From the NCBI GenBank assembly GCA_028718245.1, contig JAQUME010000003.1:1-44357 (forward strand): a stretch of DNA of 44,357 nucleotides. The letters are read 5' to 3'. This document shows positions 9,178 through 18,782 of the stretch, piece after piece. The notes below the pieces were generated by a model. That model searched no databases and was not told where the DNA came from. It saw nothing but the letters and a program-made list of their open reading frames with translations. How positions within the stretch are numbered: the stretch's first letter is position 1; every line of letters begins with the position of its first letter. This DNA comes from Candidatus Omnitrophota bacterium. Its GTDB lineage: Bacteria; Omnitrophota; Gorgyraeia; Gygaellales; Profunditerraquicolaceae. Made by a program: the position numbers and the translations under genes.

Positions 9178-10575
9178 ATGAATAGGCGCGCAAAGAAGAT
9201 TTTTATTACCATTATTCTTTTGGCCGGATTTTGCCTAATATATTTTTCCGTTAGGCGGCCCCATGAGAAGCTTCTCAAAGTTAATATCATTCTTATCACC
9301 AGCGATTCTTTAAGGGCGGACCACCTGGGTTGTTACGGTTACAGGAAGAATACCAGTCCCTGTCTCGATAAGATCTCCGATAAGCTGACTTTATACGAAA
9401 ATTGTTTTTCGCCGGCCAGCTGGACTATCCCCGCGAATTACTCGATGCTGACTTCTTTATATCCGCCGCAGCATAATGTGATCAGCTGGGGGGCAAAGCT
9501 CGACGTCAACACCCCAAACATACTTTCTTTCTTGTACGATAACGGGTATTCTATCGGCATGTTCGGAAATCACGTGCTCTTCCTGCGGATAATCAAGGGA
9601 GAGTTCCCGCTTTTTCTGGATGGCTACAAAGAGGCCGGCGACGCCGCCGCGACGACCTCGGACGCCTTAAGCTGGATCAGCTCTCAGAAGGAAAAACCAT
9701 TCTTAGCGTGGGTTTATTATTTAAATCCTCACCGCCCTTACTCGCCACCTCCGCCCTATAGCACCTTGTTCGTGCGTAAGACAAATAATAAATTACCCAT
9801 CAAAAAGGCCGAAGAAGAACCTTATGGAGGGTGGGATTCCATTCCTTCCTTGATAGCGCAAAACGGCATAGATAATCCGGATTACTATAGGGCGCAATAT
9901 GACGGGGACATATGTTATCTTGACGCAGAGGTAGGAAGGCTCCTGGAGGGCCTGAAGAAAATGGGGCTCTTCGATAAAAGCCTGATAATTTTTACCTCCG
10001 ATCACGGGGAGAGCCTGGGAGAACACCACCTTTACTTCAACCATACCTTTACGCTTTTTAACGAGGTGATCAGGGTACCCCTGCTGATCAAATACCCTTT
10101 TCAGAAAAAAGGAAGGAAGGTAAAAGAAAATGTAAGCCTCATAGATATCTTCCCCACGATATTGCATCAGCTGGGTTCGGATATTTTTAAGCACCTTGAG
10201 GGAAAATCTTTGACCCGCCCTACCGGCCCCCTGCGGGCAGTGCTTTCTTGTTACGAGACGGGTAACATATCCGCCTTGATTTGCGGCAGGTGGAAAGTCA
10301 TTCAATATCCTTTTGAGAAGAACCTGCGCAATGGCTATATTAAATTATTTTTCCCGGGATATCCCGGCTCCAGGCTGCAATTGTTCGATATCCGCGCCGA
10401 TCCTAATGAGGAGAATGACGTAAAGGACAAGGAAAAACAGCTGCACCTGTGGATGACGCGCAAGCTAAAGGACCTCGAAGCTGCTTTAAAACGCCTTAAT
10501 TATAAAAGCGAAGATAAAATCGAGTTAAACGGGGAGATGATGAAGAAGCTGAAATCACTTGGCTATACCCAATGA
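9178..10575 (+). CDS. Alkaline-phosphatase-superfamily/sulfatase-fold membrane-anchored hydrolase or phosphotransferase
   Basis: N-terminal TM; NIILITSDSLRADHLGCYGY, SPASWTIPANYSMLTSLYPP, IIFTSDHGESLGEH. Confidence 0.85.
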   Translation: MNRRAKKIFITIILLAGFCLIYFSVRRPHEKLLKVNIILITSDSLRADHLGCYGYRKNTSPCLDKISDKLTLYENCFSPASWTIPANYSMLTSLYPPQHNVISWGAKLDVNTPNILSFLYDNGYSIGMFGNHVLFLRIIKGEFPLFLDGYKEAGDAAATTSDALSWISSQKEKPFLAWVYYLNPHRPYSPPPPYSTLFVRKTNNKLPIKKAEEEPYGGWDSIPSLIAQNGIDNPDYYRAQYDGDICYLDAEVGRLLEGLKKMGLFDKSLIIFTSDHGESLGEHHLYFNHTFTLFNEVIRVPLLIKYPFQKKGRKVKENVSLIDIFPTILHQLGSDIFKHLEGKSLTRPTGPLRAVLSCYETGNISALICGRWKVIQYPFEKNLRNGYIKLFFPGYPGSRLQLFDIRADPNEENDVKDKEKQLHLWMTRKLKDLEAALKRLNYKSEDKIELNGEMMKKLKSLGYTQ

Positions 10576-12137
10576 AAAAGAAAAAATTTATTTTAGTCAG
10601 GCCCCCCCGGTACCTGTGGCCGTTTATCAATGAATCCGATAATTTCCTTCTGCCTTTGGGCCTGCCTTGCATAGCCGCCGCGGTCAGGAGAGAACTCCTT
10701 CATATTGAGGTAAAGATAATAGATTGCCCGCCGCTTAAGATAGGGTGGCAGAGCCTGAAGGATATCCTGCGCAAGGAGAACCCGGATTTCATCGGGGCGG
10801 GAGAAGAGGCGCTTTATCATCATGAGGCTTTAAAATTATTCCGCCTGGCCAAAGAGATAAACCCGCGGGTAGTTACGATAGCCGGAGGGCATTTTTTTTC
10901 CTGGATGATAGATTACAGCCTGAACGATTCCCCTATAGATATTATCGTGAGGTTCGAGGGGGAAGAAACCATAGTTGACCTGATCAGGACCCTGGAAAAT
11001 AAAGGGGACCTTTCCGCGGTTAAGGGCATAGCCTATAAAGAGAACGGCAAGATAATTAAAAATCCGCTCAGGCCGCTGGCCGAAGACTTGAATGCTTTTG
11101 CCCTGCCGGCCTTTGACCTGATGCCTATGGGCAAGTATTCACCTTTCGGCTATCTTTGGCCGCGGAGCGTGACCCTTGAGCATTCCCGGGGGTGCGTTGA
11201 CCGCTGCAATTTCTGTTCACTTTGGACCTTTTGGGGTAAACAGTCAAAGACAGACGTGGAAAAAGGAGAACTGGAGATAATGCCCCGGTACAGGACCAAG
11301 AGCGTGGAGAGGACGCTGGAAGAGGTGGATATAATTTATAATAAATACGGCCGGCGTTACATCATCTGGGCCGATCCTACTTTTAACCTTGAACCAAAAT
11401 GGACTGATGAATTCTGCTCCGGACTTTTAAAGAGAAATTACAAGGATTTATACTGGTGGGCTTTCTTAAGGGCGGACTGCCTTTTAAAGGATGAACGTTT
11501 GGGGATACTGGAAAAGATGGTGCGCGCCGGCATGATCCATCCTTTGATCGGCGTGGAAAGAGGATGTACCGAAGATTTAAGGAAACTGCAGAAATCCGTT
11601 TACACCCAGGAATTAATAAAAGAGGTGTTTCAGCTTTTTAAAAGGAAATACCCGCAGGTGTTCAGACAGGGCACCTTTGTTACTTGCACCCCCTTTGACA
11701 CAAGAGAGTCAATGCTGAAACTGGTAGAATATGCCAAAGAGATTGATATGGATTATCCCGCTTTTCATCCGGTAGCACCTGTCCCCGGGACTTATCTTTA
11801 TCAGGAGGCCAAGAAGAACGATCTTCTTGAAGAGGATGATTTCAGCAAATACGACTGGGCTACTCCCTTGATGCGCTCATATACCGGTTTGTCCAGGAAT
11901 GATTTTGCCAAATTGAACATGGAAATAAACAAGCGCTATGTTTTGTACCGCCCCCACTGGCTCATCAGAGGACTCCTTTCCAGATATAAACATAAGCGCG
12001 GCCTGTATTGGTGGTTTTTTATCAACACCTTAAAAGTAATGGGAATGGAGCTTGCCGATACTCTCATCGGCAGGAAAAAGGTTAAGTATCTGACGGGTTT
12101 CAGGCGCCTGCGTAAACCCAGATGGTATGATTCTTAA
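10572..12137 (+). CDS. B12-binding-type radical SAM protein
   Basis: N-terminal KFILVRPPRYLWPF...LPLGLPCIAAAVRRE; LEHSRGCVDRCNFCSLW; IGVERGCTEDLRKLQKS; ATGA overlap with previous gene. Confidence 0.85.
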   Translation: MKKKKFILVRPPRYLWPFINESDNFLLPLGLPCIAAAVRRELLHIEVKIIDCPPLKIGWQSLKDILRKENPDFIGAGEEALYHHEALKLFRLAKEINPRVVTIAGGHFFSWMIDYSLNDSPIDIIVRFEGEETIVDLIRTLENKGDLSAVKGIAYKENGKIIKNPLRPLAEDLNAFALPAFDLMPMGKYSPFGYLWPRSVTLEHSRGCVDRCNFCSLWTFWGKQSKTDVEKGELEIMPRYRTKSVERTLEEVDIIYNKYGRRYIIWADPTFNLEPKWTDEFCSGLLKRNYKDLYWWAFLRADCLLKDERLGILEKMVRAGMIHPLIGVERGCTEDLRKLQKSVYTQELIKEVFQLFKRKYPQVFRQGTFVTCTPFDTRESMLKLVEYAKEIDMDYPAFHPVAPVPGTYLYQEAKKNDLLEEDDFSKYDWATPLMRSYTGLSRNDFAKLNMEINKRYVLYRPHWLIRGLLSRYKHKRGLYWWFFINTLKVMGMELADTLIGRKKVKYLTGFRRLRKPRWYDS

Positions 12138-12152
12138 TTAAAGGTAAAACAA

Positions 12153-12803
12153 ATGTCCGCGGATAATAAAGAGATGAGGGGGATTTACCTGGGGCAGCCT
12201 GGTGATTATTATGTTAAGCAGGCAGATAACAATGGCATAAGGCCGTGGCTGCTTAAAAAGAGGCGGGATATCGTTTACAGGCTTGTGAAAAAATATTATT
12301 CCAGTGGCGCGGTCTTGGACATAGGATGCGGGAATTCACTCTGGAACAAAGATAGTGTCACTACGGTCGGGTTGGATATATGTGAAGCCATGCTTAGATA
12401 TAATAGCAATAGGGCCGCCGGGTCATTTTTCATAGAATCTGATATTTCCGCGGGCCTGCCGATAAAGAGCGACAGCGTAAACACGGTGGTTATTACGGAA
12501 GTCCTGGAGCACATTCAACCGCATGTTTTCTTAATCGAAGAAATAAGGAGAGTCTTAAAAAAAGGCGGGATAGTTATCGCTTCTGTGCCATACGATAAGT
12601 TGCCCGGTGTATGGGGATTAATTTTCCCTATTTGGTGCAGATATAAGGGTTGGAGGGATAATGATCCGTATTATTCTAACGGTTGCGGCCATACGGTAAA
12701 TTTTAATATTAAAAAACTTAAACAGGCATTTAACGAGTTTGCCCTGCTTGAATTAATAAATTTCAATTTCCTTACTATATTTTACGTGGCAAGAAAAGAA
12801 TAA
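12153..12803 (+). CDS. Class I SAM-dependent methyltransferase
   Basis: VLDIGCGNSLW, VVITEVLEHIQPHVFLIEEIRRVLKKGGIVIASVP. Confidence 0.9.
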   Translation: MSADNKEMRGIYLGQPGDYYVKQADNNGIRPWLLKKRRDIVYRLVKKYYSSGAVLDIGCGNSLWNKDSVTTVGLDICEAMLRYNSNRAAGSFFIESDISAGLPIKSDSVNTVVITEVLEHIQPHVFLIEEIRRVLKKGGIVIASVPYDKLPGVWGLIFPIWCRYKGWRDNDPYYSNGCGHTVNFNIKKLKQAFNEFALLELINFNFLTIFYVARKE

Positions 12804-12811
12804 CAGGTTTA

Positions 12812-13501
12812 TTATCGGTGGTCAAACCGCAACAGCGGGATTTTAAAAAAAGCCTCCGATATGATCTTTATCGTCTTCTTTGTTTTTCCAAACCTTCTCC
12901 TGCAAAAAATAATCGGGACCTCTTTTATGCTCAAGCCCTTTTTGCGCGCTTTGTAAGTAAATTCAGCCTGAAAGACAAACCCGCTTGAAATAAACTTATC
13001 AAGATCTATTGTCTCGAGAATTTCGCTGCGGAAGCATTTAAAGCCCCCCAAACAATCCGTTATTTTCAGGTTCAAGATAAATCGCGTATAAAGGTTGGCC
13101 AGAATGCTTAGAACCGAAACGTTAGGGAGTTTGCGCGAGGCAAGAAAACGCGAACCGATGACCAGGTCGCAGGTTTTGATCCCTTCCAAAAATCCGGGAA
13201 TATATTTAGGGTCATGCGAAAAATCCGCGTCCATCTGGATGATATAGTCCGCGCCCATTTTTAGCGCTTCTTTGAAGCCCGCGATATAAGCCCTGCCTAA
13301 CCCTTCCTTCTTTTCCCTATGCAGTACAGTAACCTGAGGATTTTGTTTTGCCAGCGCATCCGCAGCAACTCCCGTGCCGTCGGGTGAATTATCATCCACC
13401 AGCAGGATCATTGCTTGCGGCACAATTCTCAGGAGCTCTTCCGTCAAAAGCAGGATATTCTCCTTTTCGTTATACGTGGGGATCACAATGACAAGGTTCA
13501 T
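12812..13501 (-). CDS. Polyprenol-phosphate mannosyltransferase-like GT2 (Dpm1-like)
   Basis: LVIVIPTYNEKENI, LLVDDNSPDGTG, QMDADFSHDPKYIP, VIGSRF. Confidence 0.9.
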   Translation of the reverse strand: MNLVIVIPTYNEKENILLLTEELLRIVPQAMILLVDDNSPDGTGVAADALAKQNPQVTVLHREKKEGLGRAYIAGFKEALKMGADYIIQMDADFSHDPKYIPGFLEGIKTCDLVIGSRFLASRKLPNVSVLSILANLYTRFILNLKITDCLGGFKCFRSEILETIDLDKFISSGFVFQAEFTYKARKKGLSIKEVPIIFCRRRFGKTKKTIKIISEAFFKIPLLRFDHR

Positions 13502-13502
13502 T

Positions 13503-14612
13503 TTAAGCGATAATTAGGCCCAGCATTATCCACCAGGTCGCCGCAACCTCCGGCAGAAAGAACGTAAAGTCAACAAAGTTATGCGTAAGGAAAATAGCAA
13601 TTGCACTTATCAGGGCAATGGCATAATTTTCTTTATCGCCGGATTTCAATTTATTGAACGCCGATCTCAAGGACCTGAATACAAGCCAAAGATAAGCCGA
13701 TATTCCCAAAATGCCCATTTCCGCCCATATCTGAAGATAGGAATTATGAGCATAGCGGCTCAGGGCCAGATTAAAATTTCCTATACCCACGCCGGTCAAG
13801 GGCCTGTCGCCTATTATTTTTAATGTTTCCCGCCAATAATCCAGCCTCATCAGGGCCGAAAATCCGGGAGCGGTGTGCGTTTTCAGGGTTATCGACCTGG
13901 TAACAAAAATCAGCCCGATTATAATTAATAGCCCAAAGATGGGAATGGCTCTTTTTATTTTTAAACCGCCCTTAAGATTCATATAAATGATCAAGCCCAG
14001 GAAGAGGCCCAAGATCGCGCCTAAAGATCCTGTAAAGATAAGGGCAAGGCCAATCGGCACAATGAACCAAAGCCTGTTTTTATTTATCAACGCAAGGGGA
14101 AAGATCATAGCCAGATATCCTCCCAAAGCGTTCGGGGTAATAAAAGGAGAGAAGATCCTTCTGCGGCTAATGTAATCCAGGACAAAAGGATCGGTTATCT
14201 TGTTTTTCACTATATAGTTTGAAAGATGGGTGAACCCAAAGAAATATTGATAGAGAGCCAGTAAGCTGATAACAAGTCCGGCTATTGAGATGGTTTGAAC
14301 AATGCGCCTTGCGTCATTCGGGTTTAAAGAGGCGCCGGCTATGAATAGCAGCAGGTAAGCTATGTAATTATAGAGGCATATCAGGCTGTTGATTTTGTTT
14401 ACGGAAAAGATCAATGAAACAGCCAGGGCCAGGCAAAACGCGATTAAAGGCAGGCCCGGGTATTGAATATTTTTATATGGTTTGTTTAAGGCCAGCCCCC
14501 ATATAATTAGAAATAATATAAGGAAAGCGGAATAGAGGGAATTCAAATAAGGAAAGGCCGCAGAGGAGATAAAGGGCCGGAGAAAAACTAAAAACTGCAG
14601 TATAATGAGCAT
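13503..14612 (-). CDS. O-antigen ligase/polymerase (Wzy_C/WaaL-like) membrane protein
   Basis: Multi-TM; TPNALGGYLAMIFPL; RPLTGVGIGNF...HNSYLQIWAEMGILG. Confidence 0.85.
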   Translation of the reverse strand: MLIILQFLVFLRPFISSAAFPYLNSLYSAFLILFLIIWGLALNKPYKNIQYPGLPLIAFCLALAVSLIFSVNKINSLICLYNYIAYLLLFIAGASLNPNDARRIVQTISIAGLVISLLALYQYFFGFTHLSNYIVKNKITDPFVLDYISRRRIFSPFITPNALGGYLAMIFPLALINKNRLWFIVPIGLALIFTGSLGAILGLFLGLIIYMNLKGGLKIKRAIPIFGLLIIIGLIFVTRSITLKTHTAPGFSALMRLDYWRETLKIIGDRPLTGVGIGNFNLALSRYAHNSYLQIWAEMGILGISAYLWLVFRSLRSAFNKLKSGDKENYAIALISAIAIFLTHNFVDFTFFLPEVAATWWIMLGLIIA

Positions 14613-14614
14613 TC

Positions 14615-15550
14615 TTAAGGCTTGCTTTGCCGCTTATCTTTGACGTAATTGCTTTTCTCAACGCTCTTGGCAGCCTTCTTCAGCTCCGCGCCGATCTCGC
14701 CGATCTGGGCTACATGGGTGATATCGCGCGTTTCATTGGAAACCACGCCGATAGAGACCGATAATAGGGGGATCTTCTGGATCTCTCCCCTGCGGTCGCT
14801 TCCGACGATAAAGCCGCTTTTTCTATCTTCTTCATTATAGAAGGAAGGGGAGATCTTGTCAAAATCGCGGATTATTTTTTCGCAGATCTTATCCGACAGG
14901 TCCGGGGTGGTCACTACCACGAAATCATCTCCTCCGATATGCCCGACAAAATCCTGTACGCTGCCGTATTCTTTGGATGCCCCAAGCAATATGCGGGCGG
15001 TCTCCCGGATCACGGTATCCCCGTGTTCAAAGCCGTATTTGTCATTATAGGCCTTGAATTTATCCAGATCCACATAACAAACCGCAAAACTCTTTTTTTC
15101 TTCTATGCGGCTGGAAAGTTCGTTGAGGATAGCCACATTTCCCGGAAGCCGGGTCAGCGGGTTTGCCTCCAGGTCCCTTTTTGTGCGTCTCAAGACCATG
15201 CGTATCCTGGCCAATAGCTCCTTTGGCTCAAAGGGCTTGACGATATAATCATCCGCCCCGGAATCAATGCCTTCGATCTTATCGCTTACCTCGCCTTTCC
15301 CTGTTACCATGATCACCGGCAGGTGCTGCAGCAGCAGGTCTTTCTTGATCAGGTTGCACAACTGCCGGCCGTCCATCTTGGGCATCTTGTAATCCAGAAG
15401 GACCAGGTCCAGGGGTTTGGCCCGGATGATCTTGAGCGCCTCCTCCCCGTCTCCTGCTTCAATGGTTTCGTAATTTTCCTCGGAGAGGGTGAGCTTCAGT
15501 ATATCCCGGATATCCGGGTCGTCATCGGCAATGAGTATTTTTATTCCCAT
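14615..15550 (-). CDS. Response regulator with C-terminal GGDEF-like domain (GGDDF)
   Basis: REC: ILIADDDPDIRDIL, LVLLDYKMPKMDG, MVTGKGE, VKPFEPKELLARI; GGDEF: LTRLPGN, DLDKFKAYNDKYGFEHGD, HIGGDDFVVV. Confidence 0.9.
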   Translation of the reverse strand: MGIKILIADDDPDIRDILKLTLSEENYETIEAGDGEEALKIIRAKPLDLVLLDYKMPKMDGRQLCNLIKKDLLLQHLPVIMVTGKGEVSDKIEGIDSGADDYIVKPFEPKELLARIRMVLRRTKRDLEANPLTRLPGNVAILNELSSRIEEKKSFAVCYVDLDKFKAYNDKYGFEHGDTVIRETARILLGASKEYGSVQDFVGHIGGDDFVVVTTPDLSDKICEKIIRDFDKISPSFYNEEDRKSGFIVGSDRRGEIQKIPLLSVSIGVVSNETRDITHVAQIGEIGAELKKAAKSVEKSNYVKDKRQSKP

Positions 15551-15558
15551 AGTTTTAT

Positions 15559-17034
15559 TTAAGCACAGTTAAGCGTAAAGCTGAAGGTTGAGCCTTCCCC
15601 TATCTTGCTTCTTACCCATATCTTTCCGCCGTGAGCCTCGATGATATGTTTAACCAGCGTCAGCCCCAGGCCTGTGCCTTTTACCTCCTGGTTGATGGTA
15701 TTATCCACGCGATAGAATTCTTCAAATATCTTGTCCTGGGCTTCCTCGGGTATGCCGAACCCAGTATCGGTAATATCAATCTGGATCATTTTGTTCGTAC
15801 AGCGCGCATTTACGCTGATCGCGCCCTTTTCAGGGGTGAATTTCAGGGCATTACCGAGCAGGTTGATAAAGACCCTTTCGATCTGGCCGCGGTCAGCCAT
15901 TATTTTCTTGCAGTCTGCCGGTATATTGATACTGAAAGTGATACTCTTGGTTTTAAACTGTTCGGCAAGCATGTCCCCGACTTTCTCGGGTATTGGGGCA
16001 AGCTCCAATGCCTCTATGTTCATGTTTACTTTACCGGATTCAATGCGCGCGATATCCAGGAGGTCATTTACCATATGCACCAACTCGTCAGAGTGGCGGT
16101 TGATCTTGCCGAGCCGCTCTTTGATCTCATCCGGGACCGCCCCTAATTTACCGGCCAGCAATATCGCAGCATACCCTTTGATGGAGGTAAGCGGGGTCCT
16201 TAGCTCGTGGGAAACACTTGAAATGAAATCACTTTTGCGCTTGCTTATTATATTGACTTTCTCCAGGGCTTCGGTAAGCTGGCGGGTCCTCTCCTCGACC
16301 TTCATCTCCAGTTCCTGCTGGGACCTCCAGGTTTTTTCAAAGAGCCTGGCATTGTCCAGGGCCTGGCCGATCTGGTTGGCCAGTATGGTAATTATTTCTC
16401 GCTCACCTTCGGTTATGCGGGTTTCAATGTTTTGCGTGCCCACGAAGATAAACCCCTGATTCCCTTCCTGGGGGATGATCGGGCAGATAATGAATTCATT
16501 TACCTGGAACAGGCGGCATACTTTATCCTTCGGCAGAAAACCATCGGGGATGAATACGGAAGAGGCGGTCTTTCCGCCGTGCATCAGATCCAGGTAATGA
16601 TCTTTATCCGAGTTAACCGCGTTTTTTATTTTCAACGATTCCTCTTCGCTGTAACCTATGTTCAGGTACTGATGAAATTCCCTGGCCAGGGTGTCCCAGA
16701 GAAAAGCCGATGATTTCTCAAAGCCCAGTTCCTCCAGGTATTCGTTGCCTATCTTTTTAAAGATCTGTCTTTCTTCCAGGGTTGTGCTCATCTCCCGGGA
16801 CAGTTTCTGCAGAGTGGAAAGGCCGGCGATCTTTTTATCCAGCTCCTCCTGGGTTTTATTCAATTCTATATCCGTGCGGATGATCAGCTTGGCCTGCTCA
16901 TCCATCTCCTCAAGGGAAGCATTTAATCCTGCTGTGCTTTTTTCCAGCTCTTTTAACCTTTGCATTTTAAGAAGCAGGGCTATTCCCATGCCGGCGATAA
17001 CCAAACAAATAATGAAGAAAATGAGGTTTAACAT
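15559..17034 (-). CDS. GAF-domain sensor histidine kinase
   Basis: N-terminal TM and coiled coil, GAF-like region, FISSVSHELRTPLTSIKGY H-box, NLLGNALKFTPE, DTGFGIPEE, GTGLGLTLVKHIIEAHGG. Confidence 0.92.
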   Translation of the reverse strand: MLNLIFFIICLVIAGMGIALLLKMQRLKELEKSTAGLNASLEEMDEQAKLIIRTDIELNKTQEELDKKIAGLSTLQKLSREMSTTLEERQIFKKIGNEYLEELGFEKSSAFLWDTLAREFHQYLNIGYSEEESLKIKNAVNSDKDHYLDLMHGGKTASSVFIPDGFLPKDKVCRLFQVNEFIICPIIPQEGNQGFIFVGTQNIETRITEGEREIITILANQIGQALDNARLFEKTWRSQQELEMKVEERTRQLTEALEKVNIISKRKSDFISSVSHELRTPLTSIKGYAAILLAGKLGAVPDEIKERLGKINRHSDELVHMVNDLLDIARIESGKVNMNIEALELAPIPEKVGDMLAEQFKTKSITFSINIPADCKKIMADRGQIERVFINLLGNALKFTPEKGAISVNARCTNKMIQIDITDTGFGIPEEAQDKIFEEFYRVDNTINQEVKGTGLGLTLVKHIIEAHGGKIWVRSKIGEGSTFSFTLNCA

Positions 17035-17035
17035 A

Positions 17036-18259
17036 TTATTGGCCTCCTACAGCCAGGACATTTATGCTCTGGTTATGGCAGTAACTGCGCCCAAGATAGT
17101 TCAGAGATTTAAGCGGGGCCTGTTCCCCGTAAGTATAGATGCCTATCAGGGGAAGCTCTTCCCCGAAGGCCTCCTTGATTATTTCAAGCTCTCTTACGCA
17201 TTGCCTGCCTAACAGGGAGAATCTTGAGGCGGAATCAAAGACCATCACGAATCTTGCCTTCTGGCCCATAAGATTCTTTTTCGCGTCCGCGCAGGATTCG
17301 GCTGCGGCTTGGAGGCAGGAATCCTTGGTGCCGATCATCAGCCTGATCTTAGAGTCCTGCGCAATATCCCCCTGGGTCACCAGGGAACCGTCCTCTTTTA
17401 TGGAGATAACGTTACGCAGGAGATATTCCCTTTCTCCGGGAAGATAGATGCCTATCGGGTAAAAGATAGATATGCGCCGCAGCTCCCTGGCCAGCTCCGA
17501 GGCATCCTTGGCCAGGTAATCTTCGTAGAGTTTTACAGCCGGCCGTCCGTCGATCTCTCTGATCACGTTACCGTGGGAATTAGTGACACTGCGTATTTTT
17601 CCCAGGGGTTTCCATCCATGCTTGATGCCGTGCCCGAAATTCAGCCCCCCGCCGAAAAGAGCCCCGCAGCAGGAGGCGCTAAGCAGCTCTTTGTTGAAAT
17701 ACTGAAAGGTTTTCTGGAAGGTGAAATTATCCGAAGCCCCTGCCCCGACCAGGGGAAAACTCCTGCCCAGATTTTCCTGCAGGCCGTTGATCAGGTTCGT
17801 GGCGTCGGCTATCAACCCGTCTGAAAAGATTATGCTTAAGTTCCTGCGCACATTCTTGCAGCCGTAAAGCAGCTTTTCCCCCAACTCCTTTCCCGCAATG
17901 AGGCCGGTCTTTTTGTTTACATCTTTAACCGAGGCAACATTAAGGAACATCTGCCGGCTTAAAGCGATAAGCAGTATGGCAAACCCGTGTTTAAATATCC
18001 CTTTAGCCGTCATGATCCCCAGGGTACTGCAGCCTAATATAGGTATTTCCCCCAGCAGGTTATTGGCGGTCTTTAATACAAGCGGATGCGTAAATTCTAT
18101 GGTAGTGAAAATAATTGCCAGGTCGGCGGGAATATTACCCAGTCCGATCATCGCCTGGCCGACCGCTTCATTGGCGGCCCGGATATGGTCTTTGGTCTGG
18201 CTAAAACCAAAACTGACATTCATGCCAGACAGTATATAATGTAAATATACGAGGGTCAA
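17036..18259 (-). CDS. FIST N/C domain sensory protein
   Basis: AIIFTTIEFTHPLVLKTANNLLGEIPILGCSTLGIM; IFSDGLIADATNLINGLQENLG..FPLVGAGASDN; LIGIYTYGEQAPL. Confidence 0.85.
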   Translation of the reverse strand: MTLVYLHYILSGMNVSFGFSQTKDHIRAANEAVGQAMIGLGNIPADLAIIFTTIEFTHPLVLKTANNLLGEIPILGCSTLGIMTAKGIFKHGFAILLIALSRQMFLNVASVKDVNKKTGLIAGKELGEKLLYGCKNVRRNLSIIFSDGLIADATNLINGLQENLGRSFPLVGAGASDNFTFQKTFQYFNKELLSASCCGALFGGGLNFGHGIKHGWKPLGKIRSVTNSHGNVIREIDGRPAVKLYEDYLAKDASELARELRRISIFYPIGIYLPGEREYLLRNVISIKEDGSLVTQGDIAQDSKIRLMIGTKDSCLQAAAESCADAKKNLMGQKARFVMVFDSASRFSLLGRQCVRELEIIKEAFGEELPLIGIYTYGEQAPLKSLNYLGRSYCHNQSINVLAVGGQ

Positions 18260-18267
18260 TAAAATTG

Positions 18268-18295
18268 TTGACTAAAGGCGCTTGTATAGTAAAAT
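18268..18295 (+). promoter_or_regulatory. Candidate sigma70 promoter of tRNA-Glu
   Basis: TTGACT, 16-bp spacer, TAAAAT, upstream of tRNA start at 18314. Confidence 0.5.
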
Positions 18296-18313
18296 AACTC
18301 TACGTAATTTTTT

Positions 18314-18388
18314 GGCCCCATCGTCTAGCCTGGTCTAGGACGCTTGGTTCTCAGCCAATAAACACGAGTTCAAATCTCGTTGGGGCTA
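18314..18388 (+). tRNA. tRNA-Glu (anticodon CTC)
   Basis: GGCCCCA...TGGGGCT acceptor stem, anticodon loop TTCTCAG, T-arm ACGAGTTCAAATCTCGT; 3' CCA not encoded. Confidence 0.88.
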
Positions 18389-18398
18389 TTACATCATA

Positions 18399-18426
18399 CA
18401 ACGAGCCCTCCGCAGGAGGGCCGTTG
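18399..18426 (+). terminator. Strong hairpin downstream of tRNA (possible terminator/processing structure; no adjacent T-run)
   Basis: CAACG-a-GCCCTCC GCA GGAGGGC-CGTTG. Confidence 0.45.
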
Positions 18427-18511
18427 GGGCGGCAAAGGGGCTATTAAAAAATATTTCTCTTGCTTTTTTTATTGCTTTATGATAAAAGTAAAACAATAAG
18501 AAGGAGGGTTG

Positions 18512-18763
18512 ATGCGAGAACATTTAGGTTTTTTGCGGACATCCAGCACAGCGGTGAAAGTTGCTGCCTGGATTTTTTTATGCCTAGGCATCCTCGGAGG
18601 ATCCTCTTTGCTGCTGGGTTTGGTACCGGGCAATCCCCGCTGGATGGGCCTGGTAGTTTTGGCGATATACGCGTTCCTCTTCTTCTTCCTGTACCTTATT
18701 GCCAAGATCGCCGACCTTTTGACCAGGATAATCAACGAGGTTCATGAAATAAAAAATAAATAG
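18512..18763 (+). CDS. Small two-TM membrane protein of unknown function
   Basis: AAGGAGGG RBS 5' of ATG at 18512; hydrophobic segments AAWIFLCLGILGGSSLLLGLV and LVVLAIYAFLFFFLYLI. Confidence 0.65.
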   Translation: MREHLGFLRTSSTAVKVAAWIFLCLGILGGSSLLLGLVPGNPRWMGLVVLAIYAFLFFFLYLIAKIADLLTRIINEVHEIKNK

Positions 18764-18782
18764 TATTGGAAAGGGAGGATAA

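Noticed and set aside
9793-10305. 170-aa minus ORF opposite the sulfatase-fold gene
   Set aside because: Antisense shadow ORF, no domain signal.
15731-16459. 242-aa + strand ORF opposite the histidine kinase
   Set aside because: Antisense shadow of a well-supported minus-strand kinase; low-complexity Ser/Leu/Ile composition typical of reverse-frame ORFs.
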